Origin: Emcibacter sp.
GTDB lineage: Bacteria; Pseudomonadota; Alphaproteobacteria; Sphingomonadales; Emcibacteraceae
Reading direction: 5' to 3'
Length of the DNA stretch: 64,000 bases
Assembly (NCBI GenBank): GCA_021741205.1
Contig: JAIOYI010000001.1
Span: forward strand, 460,017 to 524,016
The position numbers and the translations under genes are program-made. Below the pieces are notes generated by a model that was not told the DNA's origin, searched no databases, and saw nothing but the letters and a program-made list of their open reading frames with translations. Positions 1 through 9,997 of this stretch are shown here, one piece after another; positions within the stretch are counted from its first letter, which is position 1, and each line of letters opens with the position of its first letter.

Positions 1-2
1 TA

Positions 3-1961
3 AAGCCCCCATTTGACGGTAAACATTTTCTGGGTCTGATTTATCGGGGGCTAACAGAAATGGGTGAGGCCAAGGATCATTCCCTTATGCCTTATGGCCA
101 TAAGCTTGATCTTTATGTCACCGTGACCGATTATTATGGTTTTCGCCGATTAATCCCCATGAATGACCCACCCTTAATTTATGAGCAGGAACATCGTCAT
201 AAATTTTATTTCTCCTATTTGAATAAAAGAAAAAATAATGGCTTAAAATCTGATTTTGAAGAACTTGATATTCCCGCCCTAAGTTTTGCAGCACGAGCAA
301 CGGCAAGCTATCCTGGTGCCTTTCCGCCCGCACAACTTCGGGAAGTGGATAATTTTATGCGGGATATGGATAAAGAATGGACGAGAAAAGACGACTTTTT
401 AAAGAAAAACTTTAAAGAGTATGATCAAGCAGGTATTGATCCTGCCCTGACCTCATTTTTGGACGGGAGCATTTTAAATAATAAACCCTTTAAACAGGCC
501 ATATCTGCGATCCATGGAAGACCTGCCTTCCGTGAGGTTGATAGGCGGATTGTCTATATTGATCCAAATCCGGAAAGATATAAAATATCCCCGAATGGTG
601 CGCCGCCGTCCCTCTTAAACACAATTAAGGGCTCCCTGTCTGATATTCCCATGAACGAACCTATTCATGATGATTTAGCCAATATAAAAAGTCATAATGA
701 AAAAGTTAAAACTATCAAAACCGTTATTGACCATGCCAAGGCTGATATTGAAGAATTGGTGACGGAAATATCTGGTAATACCTTGAATTCTATTTCTTCA
801 ATAGAAGAAATTGCCTATCTGCGGATTATTGCCAATATTAAATCTGTTACCGATTCTGGTTTTTCCTATAGTGGCTATGCCCGTCTTAAATTGCGTGATA
901 CGGTTGCAAACTTAACAAATATTATTGGTACGATTTGCTCATTTGGTCCTGGCACAAAAGAACGACGGCGTTTATTCACCCTTCTTTACCATGTCGCCTT
1001 TCGAGATAAATTTGATTTCTCAAACTATTCCGACAGATTGAATAGAGAAAACCGGTCTAAGTTATTAAATTGGGTCAAAGGAATTATTAAAAAAAATGAT
1101 TCTGCAAACCCCTTGCCTTCATGGGGATATTTTCTAACAAAATTCGACATAAAATATCAAAGACGACGCCTGCTTTTTGTGATTAAGGATCTTAATACGC
1201 TCTATGCCAAATATCCTAGCATGGCACATGTTTTTGATGATTTGAAGCGTTCTCTTTATGATATTCTTGATCATATCAGCGATTGTGAAGACCCCACTTT
1301 TGTTCCTGAAGATCTTAAAGAAACCATCCAAAGGATTTTTTGTCCTTTGTGTGATATTGATATTAATGATGATACCCCGCAATCCATCATTGATAACATA
1401 TTGGATAACCACACAAAAGATATCATATCGGTCTTGGATAAATTGTCCGATATCCTAAACCTTGATCAATATAAACTTGCCGGCGATAAACTTATTGCAA
1501 GTCAATATTTAAAAGGATGGGAAAATAATTTAGCCAAAACCCTTGCCATTGGTTATATTGGTTTTGCCTTTTGGGATGTTGCAACTTTTTCCATTGCAGG
1601 ATCAAAAGAACACGGCGAATTTAATGAGATAAAAATTTATCGCATTAGCCCAAAAGACAGTTCTATACTCCACGACAAAGATGATGATATGCCCTTACGC
1701 GGGATTGCCATGGGTGGATTTGGTGCCTTTTTCAGCCGTACTGATCGCGAAAATGATTATCTATGGGGAAGACTAAATAGCGCGGAACGCATTATTGATT
1801 TGCTTTATAATCAGGCAAAAATCTCTCAATTAGAGCATAAATTAGACCTTGTCGCCTTAAAGAAGCGGGCCTTTCTTGCTATTTTGGATGTTGAAAAGGA
1901 TTATCTCCATGAAATTCCAGAAATTATTGAAAATCTTAGGAATAAAATAAACCGCCTATAA
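3..1961 (+). CDS. Patatin-like protein with DUF3376-type C-terminus (5' part missing)
   Basis: The reading frame is open to the left edge, so the start lies outside the window and about 652 codons are visible. The first in-frame ATG is at 60, but the codons before it continue a plausible protein. The segment RATASYPGAFPPA followed by SFLDGSILNNKPF looks like the second half of a patatin lipase domain, with the Asp of the DG motif as the second member of the Ser-Asp dyad. The GXSXG nucleophile motif must lie upstream. The rest resembles the long C-terminus of patatin-related proteins that carry DUF3376. Probable role is lipid acyl hydrolysis; the substrate is unknown. It converges on sufA with 2 bases between the stops. 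Confidence 0.7.
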   Translation, partial: KPPFDGKHFLGLIYRGLTEMGEAKDHSLMPYGHKLDLYVTVTDYYGFRRLIPMNDPPLIYEQEHRHKFYFSYLNKRKNNGLKSDFEELDIPALSFAARATASYPGAFPPAQLREVDNFMRDMDKEWTRKDDFLKKNFKEYDQAGIDPALTSFLDGSILNNKPFKQAISAIHGRPAFREVDRRIVYIDPNPERYKISPNGAPPSLLNTIKGSLSDIPMNEPIHDDLANIKSHNEKVKTIKTVIDHAKADIEELVTEISGNTLNSISSIEEIAYLRIIANIKSVTDSGFSYSGYARLKLRDTVANLTNIIGTICSFGPGTKERRRLFTLLYHVAFRDKFDFSNYSDRLNRENRSKLLNWVKGIIKKNDSANPLPSWGYFLTKFDIKYQRRRLLFVIKDLNTLYAKYPSMAHVFDDLKRSLYDILDHISDCEDPTFVPEDLKETIQRIFCPLCDIDINDDTPQSIIDNILDNHTKDIISVLDKLSDILNLDQYKLAGDKLIASQYLKGWENNLAKTLAIGYIGFAFWDVATFSIAGSKEHGEFNEIKIYRISPKDSSILHDKDDDMPLRGIAMGGFGAFFSRTDRENDYLWGRLNSAERIIDLLYNQAKISQLEHKLDLVALKKRAFLAILDVEKDYLHEIPEIIENLRNKINRL

Positions 1962-1963
1962 AA

Positions 1964-2299
1964 TTAAACATGGAAACTTTCACCACAACCGCAACGACCT
2001 TTTTCATTGGGATTGGTAAAGGTGAAACCGCTTTGGAATTTTTCGTCCTTATAGTCCATCACGCTGCCAATCAAATATATCAAGGACATGGCATCCACAT
2101 AAAGTGTTATCCCCTTACCTTCTATTCTTTCATCACTTGGATTAATCTCATCCACATAGTCTACCGTATAAGACAGACCATTGCATCCTTTTGTCGACGT
2201 ACCAAGGCGTACCCCAAGGCTCGGGCTATTACGGCTGGATAATATTTCCTTTATCCGATCTGCTGCGGCCTCTGTTATGGTTATCATTGAATCCATCAT
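1964..2299 (-). CDS. sufA: SufA/HesB-type iron-sulfur carrier
   Basis: A-type carrier that receives Fe-S clusters from the SUF scaffold and passes them to apoproteins. The 111-residue protein has the family's three conserved cysteines: Cys39 in KGCNGLSY and Cys103 and Cys105 in the C-terminal CGC motif. Translation may start at Met1 or at Met5 (MITITEAAADRI), which better matches the family length. It is the last gene of the suf operon and converges with the patatin gene. Assignment to the A-type family is secure; SufA rather than ErpA or IscA rests on operon context. Confidence 0.9.
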   Translation of the reverse strand: MMDSMITITEAAADRIKEILSSRNSPSLGVRLGTSTKGCNGLSYTVDYVDEINPSDERIEGKGITLYVDAMSLIYLIGSVMDYKDEKFQSGFTFTNPNEKGRCGCGESFHV

Positions 2300-2319
2300 T
2301 TTACCCTGACATTTAACAT

Positions 2320-2760
2320 TTACATAAACCCCATTTCAAGTCTGGCGGCCTCGCTCATCATATATATTGTCCAAGGTGGATCCCAGACAAGTTCTACATT
2401 AACATCCCGCACCCCATCCACGTCCAAAGCCCGTATCTGAACATCTCCTGGCATCGTTTCTGCCACGGGACAGTGGGGTGTGGTCAAGGTCATAATAATG
2501 TCAACGCAACCCGTTTCCGCCACATTAATTTCGTAAATTAAACCCAGTTCGTAAATATCCACCGGAATTTCAGGATCATAAATTTCCCGCATCCGTTCCA
2601 CAATCCGTTCTTTAACGTATTTTTGCATGTCTTCTGATAGGGGCAGGGTATAATCCGGAGCCCCTGATACCGCATCTAAAGTTGTCTCGGGCGACTTATC
2701 AATCGTATTGTCCACTTTTTTATCCTGTTCGTCTTTTAAAAAATCATCCAGAAAGCTCAT
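2320..2760 (-). CDS. sufT: SufT-like DUF59 (MIP18 family) Fe-S assembly protein
   Basis: Small DUF59 protein that assists Fe-S cluster maturation and is often encoded in SUF operons. The start at 2760 (MSFLDDFL, 146 residues) is chosen because an open frame further upstream would run 145 bases into sufS, while this ATG sits 13 bases after the sufS stop with a GGTAAGG-like ribosome site. Residues about 45-146 form the DUF59 domain, including the YDPEIPVDIYELGLIYEI segment and the TTPHCPVAETMP loop with its conserved cysteine. The first 45 residues are polar and probably flexible. Confidence 0.88.
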   Translation of the reverse strand: MSFLDDFLKDEQDKKVDNTIDKSPETTLDAVSGAPDYTLPLSEDMQKYVKERIVERMREIYDPEIPVDIYELGLIYEINVAETGCVDIIMTLTTPHCPVAETMPGDVQIRALDVDGVRDVNVELVWDPPWTIYMMSEAARLEMGFM

Positions 2761-2773
2761 AACCTTACCACTC

Positions 2774-4027
2774 TCAAGAAAATATTCTATTAACCTTGTG
2801 CAGCCCTTCAATAAGCCGGTCAATATCTTGTTTTGTATTATAAAGGCCCAGTGACAGACGTGCCGTGGAAGGAATATCAAAAAAATCCATAACGGGTTGA
2901 GCACAATGATGGCCTGTTCGAATGGCTATACCTTCCTGATCCAATATGGTTCCAATATCATGGGGATGAGCCAAATCCATAGTAAAAGAAATAATACCCG
3001 CCATATGATCTGCCTGACTGATCAATCTTAAACCCTTAACTTCTCGTATTTTTTCACGGGCATAACACAGAATGTCATCTTCATGTTGTCCAATATGATG
3101 AAATCCAAGATTTTCCACATAGTCAATCGCTGCGCCCAAGGCAATGCCGCCTACAATATGGGGTGTTCCTGCTTCGAATTTATGGGGAAGATCATTATAA
3201 GTTGTCTTTTCAAATGTTACAGACCTAATCATATCGCCGCCGCCCTGATAAGGGGGCATGGCATTTAATAATTCCTCTTTTGCATATAAAATTCCAACCC
3301 CTGTTGGACCGTATAGCTTATGGCCAGAAAAAACATAAAAATCCGCATCCAGATCCTGCATATCCACCCGCATATGAGGCACCGCCTGACAACCATCAAC
3401 CAAGACCTTTGCCCCAACCTTATGCGCGGCTTCAATAATTTTTTTAAGGGGTGTTATGGTTCCCAAAGAATTTGAAATATGCGTGATTGCCACAAGCTTT
3501 ACTTTCTCGCTCAGTAGCTTTTCAAATTCATCAAATAAAAAGTTGGCCTTATCATCAATGGGGGCAACCTTGATCACAATGTCCTTTTCATCCCGCACCA
3601 TTTGCCAAGGTACAATATTAGAATGATGTTCCATTTGGCTTAAAATGATTTCATCACCATTGCCAAGGTATTTTCTACCCCAACTTTGCGCGACAAGATT
3701 TATAGCCTCTGTTGCGCCGCGCACAAATATTATTTCATGAGCCGATTTTGCATTGATAAATGTCTGAACCTTCGCCCGCGCATCTTCATATTTTTGCGTC
3801 GCCACCTGTGACAGATAATAAACCCCACGATGAATATTGGCATATTCCTCCGCATAGATTTTCTGAATGACATCCAATACCTGCTGTGGTTTTTGTGCGC
3901 TCGCACCGCTGTCTAAGAAAGTAAGCGGTTTGCCATATATTTTCTGTTTAAATATAGGAAAATCCTTGCGAATTTCCTCCACATTATAATTGTTCATTTC
4001 TGAGGTTTTTGTCAGTATTGACGTCAT
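2774..4027 (-). CDS. sufS: Cysteine desulfurase SufS
   Basis: PLP enzyme that takes sulfur from L-cysteine as a persulfide for Fe-S cluster building. The 417 residues match class V aminotransferases of the SufS group. Lys237 in FSGHKLYGPTGVG is the expected Schiff-base lysine, and Cys375 in RTGHHCAQPVM is the expected persulfide cysteine, in the short-loop context typical of SufS rather than IscS. It lies 4 bases after the sufD stop, inside the suf operon. No SufE or SufU partner gene is in the window. Confidence 0.95.
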   Translation of the reverse strand: MTSILTKTSEMNNYNVEEIRKDFPIFKQKIYGKPLTFLDSGASAQKPQQVLDVIQKIYAEEYANIHRGVYYLSQVATQKYEDARAKVQTFINAKSAHEIIFVRGATEAINLVAQSWGRKYLGNGDEIILSQMEHHSNIVPWQMVRDEKDIVIKVAPIDDKANFLFDEFEKLLSEKVKLVAITHISNSLGTITPLKKIIEAAHKVGAKVLVDGCQAVPHMRVDMQDLDADFYVFSGHKLYGPTGVGILYAKEELLNAMPPYQGGGDMIRSVTFEKTTYNDLPHKFEAGTPHIVGGIALGAAIDYVENLGFHHIGQHEDDILCYAREKIREVKGLRLISQADHMAGIISFTMDLAHPHDIGTILDQEGIAIRTGHHCAQPVMDFFDIPSTARLSLGLYNTKQDIDRLIEGLHKVNRIFS

Positions 4028-4031
4028 GGTG

Positions 4032-5339
4032 TCACCTCTTCTTTAGCCAATTAGCGGCTTTATCCCTAAACTTTTGACGCAAGATTTCATTATTCCATCC
4101 CTCAAAAACTTCAGATATAAAGGCCTCTACCAACAATCCTTTCGCAGACGTCTCATCCAATCCTCGTGCCCGAAGATAGAAAAGTTGATCTATATCCAAT
4201 TCACCAATAGTTGCCCCATGTGAACATTTTACATCATCCGCATAGATCAGTAGTTCAGGTTTCGCATTGGCCTCTGCCTTACGGTCAAGCAGTAAATTTT
4301 TATTGGACTGATTGGCATTGGTTTTTTGAGCATCACGACCAACAACAACCTTACCCTGAAAGGCGGATTTCCCGCCCCCATTCAAAACCCCGCGGAAAAA
4401 CTGATTGCTGTCACAATTTGGTTTGTCGTGATTTATTCGGGTAAAAATATCATGAGATTGCTGAGACTGGGCAAGATAAGCACCCCGAAGCTCAATATCT
4501 GCCCTTTCCCCGACGAAATTATGGATAAGTTCCGTACGGCTCAGCTCTGCTCCGAGCTGGAAGGTTAAATATTTTAAATTTGCCGCGTCTGAAACCACGG
4601 TATGAAGCTCGGTCATATGAATGGCTTGCAAGCCCTGCTCTTGATATTGAACATAGGACATTTCTGCCCCCTCTGCCAAGGTCAGATCACTAATCATATG
4701 GTTCCAGTAACGGACATGGTCTGGACCGATAAAGCTTTCCATGATTTGACCCTGCGCATTCTTTCCCGCCTCTATGGCTGTACGGGTATAAAATGATTTC
4801 ATATGAGCCGCAGAGGTCGCAATATGGATAATTTGAATAATGTCATCTAAAACCGTATTTTCTGGAATAACCAAGCGGTAACCATCTGTTACCAAAGCAC
4901 GATTTAAGTGATTGAATGATGTTGATCCGAGAGTGTTTTCCAGCAGATTTTTAAAATTTTGCGGCTGTTCCGAGAAAAAGCTGAAATATTCCTCATCCAA
5001 ACCCTCAAATATCGATAACGTCCTATCAAGATAGCCATTAACAAAAACCACAGCGGGTCCATGTATTTCTTTGATATAGGCCTTATCAAAATAGATTTTC
5101 GCTTCTTTTTTGTGATCGCTTTTTGTCAGTGCCGTAAAATTTTCATTGGCGAGAAAAGTAAGGTTTGTATATTTCCATTCCTCAACCTTTGGTCCTGGGA
5201 TTCCCACAGCCATAAATTGCGCCATCGCCTCTGTGCGCAAATTATTTAGCCAAGCAAGATCAGAGCCTGTAAAAGACGACTTTTCCGCCTCAAACCTTGC
5301 CTTTAGAGCTGTATTTTCTAAATACAATTTTTTTGCCAT
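4032..5339 (-). CDS. sufD: SufD subunit of the SufBCD scaffold
   Basis: Partner of SufB in the SufBC2D complex where Fe-S clusters are built in the cytoplasm. The C-terminal core carries the SufB/SufD beta-helix segment with KCSHGATIGELD. I place the start at 5339 (MAKKLYLEN, 435 residues), preceded by a GGAAATAGG-like ribosome site. An ATG at 5369 would add 10 residues and overlap the sufC end by 11 bases. Gene order sufB-sufC-sufD-sufS is the standard one, which supports the call. Confidence 0.92.
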   Translation of the reverse strand: MAKKLYLENTALKARFEAEKSSFTGSDLAWLNNLRTEAMAQFMAVGIPGPKVEEWKYTNLTFLANENFTALTKSDHKKEAKIYFDKAYIKEIHGPAVVFVNGYLDRTLSIFEGLDEEYFSFFSEQPQNFKNLLENTLGSTSFNHLNRALVTDGYRLVIPENTVLDDIIQIIHIATSAAHMKSFYTRTAIEAGKNAQGQIMESFIGPDHVRYWNHMISDLTLAEGAEMSYVQYQEQGLQAIHMTELHTVVSDAANLKYLTFQLGAELSRTELIHNFVGERADIELRGAYLAQSQQSHDIFTRINHDKPNCDSNQFFRGVLNGGGKSAFQGKVVVGRDAQKTNANQSNKNLLLDRKAEANAKPELLIYADDVKCSHGATIGELDIDQLFYLRARGLDETSAKGLLVEAFISEVFEGWNNEILRQKFRDKAANWLKKR

Positions 5340-5358
5340 TTTATTAAGCCTATTTCCG

Positions 5359-6114
5359 CTATGCCGCATTCTCTTCTAAACCAAGTCCCACATAGCCCTT
5401 TTCTTCCAATAACAGCGCTAAATCCTTGTTGCCGCTTTTGACGATTTTGCCTTTGGCAAGCACATGAACAAAATCTGGCACCACATAATCCAGCAATCTC
5501 TGATAATGGGTTATCATCAAAATTGATTTATTAGAGGCCCGGAGCCGATTAATCCCCTCTGCTACTATTTTAAGCGCATCAATATCAAGACCTGAATCCG
5601 TCTCGTCTAGGACGGCAAAACTTGGGTTAAGCACCGCCATCTGTACCATTTCATTACGTTTTTTCTCACCGCCAGAAAAGCCAACATTAACCGAACGCTT
5701 GAGCATTTCTGGATCCATATCAAGTTCCTTGGCACAAGCTCGTACAAATTTCAGAAAATCAACCGCTGCCATTTCCTTTTCGCCGCGGTAGCGCCGTTGA
5801 CTATTAAGAGCCGTGCGCAAAAAATTCATATTGGATACTCCCGGAATTTCAACGGGATATTGAAAGCCCAAAAAGATGCCCTCTCCCGCGCGTTCATGGG
5901 GATCAAGTGCCAGAATATCCTTGCCATTATAGGTCACAGAACCTTCCGTCACCTCATAACCATCTTTTCCACATATGGCATAGGATAAAGTGCTTTTTCC
6001 CGCACCATTCGGCCCCATGATGGCATGAACCTCACCATCTTTTATGGTCAGATTAACCCCTTTTAAGATTTCCTGACCACCGACGTTAACATGCAAATTT
6101 CTAATTTCTAACAT
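5359..6114 (-). CDS. sufC: SufC ABC-type ATPase
   Basis: Soluble ABC ATPase that drives conformational change in the SufBCD scaffold. The 251 residues show Walker [10 protein letters not shown] at 34-42, signature motif SGGEKKR from residue 147, and Walker B ending in Asp170-Glu171 ([10 protein letters not shown], the SufC form). There are no membrane segments. It sits between sufB, 22 bases upstream, and sufD, 19 bases downstream by the preferred start, so the three are very likely on one transcript. Confidence 0.96.
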   Translation of the reverse strand: MLEIRNLHVNVGGQEILKGVNLTIKDGEVHAIMGPNGAGKSTLSYAICGKDGYEVTEGSVTYNGKDILALDPHERAGEGIFLGFQYPVEIPGVSNMNFLRTALNSQRRYRGEKEMAAVDFLKFVRACAKELDMDPEMLKRSVNVGFSGGEKKRNEMVQMAVLNPSFAVLDETDSGLDIDALKIVAEGINRLRASNKSILMITHYQRLLDYVVPDFVHVLAKGKIVKSGNKDLALLLEEKGYVGLGLEENAA

Positions 6115-6136
6115 TTTAAATCTCTATATAGTTGTC

Positions 6137-7591
6137 TTAACCAACACTGCCTTCAAGGCTTATGCCGAGTAATTTTTGTGCCTCAACGGCAAATTCCATG
6201 GGAAGATGTTGCATAACATCCTTACAAAAGCCATTCACAATCAAAGTCACGGAATCCTCAATATCAAGACCCCGTTGTTGACAATAAAACAGCTGCTCAT
6301 CACTGATTTTAGAGGTTGTCGCTTCATGCTCCACTTTTGCTGTGGGGTTTTTAATCTCAAGATAAGGCACAGTATGGGCGCCGCATTTATCCCCAATCAA
6401 TAAACTGTCACACTGGGTATAGTTGCGGGCATTTTCAGCTCCCGCCATCACCTTAACCAATCCCCGATACGTGGCCGATGATTTACCGGCACTGATCCCC
6501 TTGGATATGATGGTACTGGACGTGTTTTCACCGATATGAACCATTTTTGTTCCCGTATCGGCCTGCTGGTAATTATTGGTAATGGCCACTGAATAGAATT
6601 CACCAACAGAATTATCCCCTATTAATAAGCAACTTGGGTATTTCCACGTAACCGCAGAGCCCGTTTCCACCTGCGTCCATGATATTTTTGAATTTTTGCC
6701 CCGACAAGCCCCCCGCTTCGTCACAAAATTATAGATACCGCCCTTGCCATTCTTATCACCAGGATACCAATTTTGCACCGTAGAATATTTAATTTCCGCA
6801 TCGTCATGGGTGACAAGCTCCACAACCGCCGCGTGAAGCTGATTTTCATCCCGCTGTGGTGCTGTGCATCCCTCAAGATATGACACATACGACCCTTCAT
6901 CCGCAATGATGATGGTTCTTTCAAACTGGCCTGTATTAGCCTCGTTTATACGAAAATAGGTGCTAAGTTCCATCGGACAACGCACACCCTTTGGAATATA
7001 AACAAAGGTTCCATCGGTAAAAACCGCACTGTTTAAAGCCGAATAGAAATTATCGGCAACAGGCACCACAGAACCCAGATATTTTTTCATCAAATCGGGA
7101 TAATCATGTGCTGCTTCTGAAATTGAACAAAAAACAATGCCTGCTTCTTTTAATTTCTTGCGGAAAGTTGTCGCTACAGAGACACTATCAAAGACAATAT
7201 CAACCGCAACGCCCGCTAACAGCTCTTGTTCCTTCAAGGAAATCCCCAGTTTTTCATAGGTTCGAAGCAATTCTGGGTCGACCTCATCCAAACTTTTAGG
7301 ACCATCTTCTGCGGATTTGGGGGCGGAATAATAATAGATATCCTGAAAATCAATTTTAGGATAATCAACCATAGCCCAGGTGGGCTCTTCCATCTTCAAC
7401 CATTTTGTATAGGCTGCAAGGCGCCAATCCAAAAGCCATTCAGGCTCATTTTTTTTAGCGGATATAAATTTTATAATATCTTCATTCAGACCCTTTGGAG
7501 CCCTTTCCGTCGCAATATCTGTTATAAAACCGTATTTATAGTCGCCTACGGCCTCGTCTACAGTCTGCTGAGTTTTTTCTGTTACCGCCAT
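6137..7591 (-). CDS. sufB: SufB Fe-S scaffold protein
   Basis: Main scaffold subunit of the SufBCD complex, on which the nascent Fe-S cluster forms. At 484 residues it has the normal length. The C-terminal core includes [19 protein letters not shown] with Cys403, which corresponds to the functionally essential cysteine of the family, and the [21 protein letters not shown] block. The start is 8 bases after the stop of the upstream Rrf2 regulator, consistent with one operon under that regulator. Confidence 0.96.
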   Translation of the reverse strand: MAVTEKTQQTVDEAVGDYKYGFITDIATERAPKGLNEDIIKFISAKKNEPEWLLDWRLAAYTKWLKMEEPTWAMVDYPKIDFQDIYYYSAPKSAEDGPKSLDEVDPELLRTYEKLGISLKEQELLAGVAVDIVFDSVSVATTFRKKLKEAGIVFCSISEAAHDYPDLMKKYLGSVVPVADNFYSALNSAVFTDGTFVYIPKGVRCPMELSTYFRINEANTGQFERTIIIADEGSYVSYLEGCTAPQRDENQLHAAVVELVTHDDAEIKYSTVQNWYPGDKNGKGGIYNFVTKRGACRGKNSKISWTQVETGSAVTWKYPSCLLIGDNSVGEFYSVAITNNYQQADTGTKMVHIGENTSSTIISKGISAGKSSATYRGLVKVMAGAENARNYTQCDSLLIGDKCGAHTVPYLEIKNPTAKVEHEATTSKISDEQLFYCQQRGLDIEDSVTLIVNGFCKDVMQHLPMEFAVEAQKLLGISLEGSVG

Positions 7592-7599
7592 TTTTTTAC

Positions 7600-8067
7600 C
7601 TAGTTTAAAGTCTTGCTGATTAGAGGAAGATCATCCATTTTACCGTCGCCAATAAAGTCAGGTACACTTTCAATCATTTGAGATAGCAGCACGCTTCCCA
7701 AAGCATTTTTGACGGCTTCATTAATTCTGTACCATTGGCTTCTGGTGCCACAGCTGCTTATTCTGTCACAATCCGATGTGTCTTCGCCCAAACAATTGGT
7801 TAATTGTACGGGGCCATCAACGGCCTCGATAATATCTGAAATTGATATTTCGGAGGCACAAAGCGCCAAAGAAAATCCTCCATTAAGGCCACGATGAGAA
7901 ACCAGAAAGCCAGAGCGTACCATCGTTCCTAGTATTTTACTGACTGTTGGTAAGGGAATATGCGCCGTATCAGAAAGACCTACAGAAGAATGAATGGCCG
8001 TAGGCTTCAGTGCAATACAACACATCAGCTCAACCGCATAATCCGCAAGATTTGACATTTTAATCAT
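7600..8067 (-). CDS. Rrf2-family Fe-S-sensing regulator of the suf operon
   Basis: First gene of the suf operon. The 155-residue protein has the Rrf2 winged-helix N-terminus ([11 protein letters not shown] onward, residues 4-65) and three cysteines, Cys92, Cys100 and Cys106, in the region where Rrf2 proteins bind an Fe-S cluster. The spacing C-x7-C-x5-C resembles the SUF-associated regulators of proteobacteria more than classical IscR. It probably reports Fe-S status and represses or activates its own operon. A start at Met4 ([10 protein letters not shown]) is equally possible. Confidence 0.88.
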   Translation of the reverse strand: MIKMSNLADYAVELMCCIALKPTAIHSSVGLSDTAHIPLPTVSKILGTMVRSGFLVSHRGLNGGFSLALCASEISISDIIEAVDGPVQLTNCLGEDTSDCDRISSCGTRSQWYRINEAVKNALGSVLLSQMIESVPDFIGDGKMDDLPLISKTLN

Positions 8068-8099
8068 TTAAACAGCACCCATATCTTACAGGTAAATCC

Positions 8100-8148
8100 A
8101 TACCATATTAGTATGCTATTTAATGAGGCATTTTCTGGCTTTTGTCAA
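8100..8148 (-). promoter_or_regulatory. Candidate suf operon promoter and operator
   Basis: Read on the minus strand, a perfect TTGACA lies at 8148-8143, with only a weak -10 about 17-18 bases on. Further downstream, 8114-8100 is an imperfect palindrome of the form ATAC-N7-GTAT, close enough to the start region to serve as a binding site for the Rrf2 protein. The palindrome and the -35 are seen in the sequence; the assignment to this regulator is inference. Confidence 0.4.
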
Positions 8149-8206
8149 TATAAAACAATACTAAATTGGTCATTTTATATATAAAATATTAAATATTCTT
8201 TTATAA

Positions 8207-9121
8207 TCAACCATTTAGTCTTTGACATATATCGTCCAACTGCTCCAAGGATTTATAATAAAGCCGCAATTCGCCAGTTTCATCGCTGTTAAATTCAATA
8301 GCAACCTTTAGACCCAAAGCCAAGGATAGATCATTTTCTAAAGCCAGCGTATCTGCATCCTTATCTAGCCTTAACCCTTTGTTGTTGCTTGATTTATTTA
8401 AAGACTTTACGGTCTTCGCCTTATCCTTTTTCGCAATCAACTCCACCTGACGAACGCTTAATCCTTCTTTCAGTATTCTTTGAGCAATATTTTCGGCATC
8501 CTTTACCGTGATCAAGGCACGGGCATGGCCCATACTAAGCTTTCCCTCAGCCACTAGATTTTGCACAGATTTTGGTAAAAGCAACAGACGCAAAATATTG
8601 GCAATATGGCTGCGGCTTTTTCCCACAATATGACCGAGTTGCTCTTGAGTATGATGGAATTCATCCATCAGACGCTGAAAACCTAAGGCCTCCTCTATGG
8701 GGCTTAGGTCATGACGCTGTATATTTTCAACAAGAGCTATTTCAAGAGCCTCGCCATCGGTCATTTCTCGTATTAAGACAGGAACGCGGTGCAAGCCAGC
8801 CGCCTGTGCCGCCCGCCAACGTCGCTCACCCGCTATGATTTCATATTCGTCCAACTCTCCCCGACGACGCACCAATAGGGGCTGCAAGATGCCCCGATCC
8901 CTAATGGAATTAATCAAATCAACGGACTTTTGTTCATCAAAATAAAACCTTGGTTGGAAAGGATTCGGCACCAAAAATTCTATGGGAAGGTCGCGCTCAC
9001 GAATAGTATCGCCCTTATCTATATCGGCATATTCTTTGTTCGTAGAACCTAACAAGGCCGACAATCCACGCCCTAACCCTTTGTTTTTATTGCTTTTTAT
9101 TGATTCAGTCTTGCTACTCAT
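8207..9121 (-). CDS. parB: ParB chromosome partitioning protein
   Basis: CTPase DNA clamp that loads at parS sites and spreads to form the partition complex. The 304 residues contain the N-terminal ParB/Sulfiredoxin domain (GERRWRAAQAAGLHRVPV, the GxRRxxA CTP-binding motif), a central helix-turn-helix region (EEALGFQRLMDEFHHTQEQL) and a C-terminal dimerisation segment. A basic stretch KNKGLGRGLSALLG near the start is the usual ParA-stimulating element. It lies 41 bases downstream of parA. Two parS sites are found in this window (see separate entries). Confidence 0.96.
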   Translation of the reverse strand: MSSKTESIKSNKNKGLGRGLSALLGSTNKEYADIDKGDTIRERDLPIEFLVPNPFQPRFYFDEQKSVDLINSIRDRGILQPLLVRRRGELDEYEIIAGERRWRAAQAAGLHRVPVLIREMTDGEALEIALVENIQRHDLSPIEEALGFQRLMDEFHHTQEQLGHIVGKSRSHIANILRLLLLPKSVQNLVAEGKLSMGHARALITVKDAENIAQRILKEGLSVRQVELIAKKDKAKTVKSLNKSSNNKGLRLDKDADTLALENDLSLALGLKVAIEFNSDETGELRLYYKSLEQLDDICQRLNG

Positions 9122-9162
9122 TTAATAAATATTCCTCAACATATTATTATATATTATTCTGA

Positions 9163-9972
9163 TCAGGCTGCTTTTGACCTTTCCCGTCCGATCAATTCTT
9201 TGGCGAGCCGAATATAGGCCTGACTGCCGCTACATTTATAATCATATAAAAGCACAGGCTTACCGTGAGACGGCGCTTCAGACACCCGTACATTACGGGG
9301 TATGACCGTCTTAAACACTTTTTGTCCCAAATAGCCCCTGACATCATTGGCCACTTGACCCGACAGATTGTTACGACCATCAAACATGGTTAAAACCACG
9401 CCCTCAATCGTGAGACCAGGATTAAAATTCGCTTTTACGGTTTCTATAGTCCTAAGTAAGAGACTAAGTCCCTCTAGAGCAAAAAACTCACATTGAAGGG
9501 GCACAATCACAGAATGCGCCGCCGCCAATGCATTTAAGGTCAAAAGACTTAAAGACGGCGGACAATCAATTAATATATAATCAAAATCATCAATGATTGG
9601 GGTTTGTAAGGCTTTTCTCAGACGAAAGGTTCTACCTGCTTCATGAACAAGCTCTAATTCCGCCCCCGCAAGGTCAACCGTTGAAGGCACAAGGAATAAC
9701 CCTGGCACGATTGAAGGCACAATAGCATCAGCCAGATCAATCTCGCCCATCAAAATTTCATAAATACTGTTGTCTCTGTTATCTCTCTCTGACCCTAACC
9801 CCGTGCTGGCATTTCCCTGTGGATCCATATCAATTAACAACACCTTTTTATTCGCTGCTGCCAAGGCCGTAGCAAGATTAATGGTTGTCGTCGTTTTGCC
9901 GACTCCACCCTTTTGATTAGCGATGGCAATGATATCTGCTTTTTGGCGAGTTGTGGATAACTTTGTGGACAT
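9163..9972 (-). CDS. parA: ParA chromosome partitioning ATPase
   Basis: Deviant Walker ATPase that moves ParB-parS complexes after replication. The 269 residues carry KGGVGKTTTT at 21-30 with the signature first lysine, and the Walker B-like segment YILIDCPPSLSLL. It lies directly before parB and 25 bases after rsmG, in the conserved mnmG-rsmG-parA-parB order found near many alphaproteobacterial origins. Confidence 0.97.
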   Translation of the reverse strand: MSTKLSTTRQKADIIAIANQKGGVGKTTTTINLATALAAANKKVLLIDMDPQGNASTGLGSERDNRDNSIYEILMGEIDLADAIVPSIVPGLFLVPSTVDLAGAELELVHEAGRTFRLRKALQTPIIDDFDYILIDCPPSLSLLTLNALAAAHSVIVPLQCEFFALEGLSLLLRTIETVKANFNPGLTIEGVVLTMFDGRNNLSGQVANDVRGYLGQKVFKTVIPRNVRVSEAPSHGKPVLLYDYKCSGSQAYIRLAKELIGRERSKAA

Positions 9973-9997
9973 GTGTAATCACTTTCCCTTATAAAAT

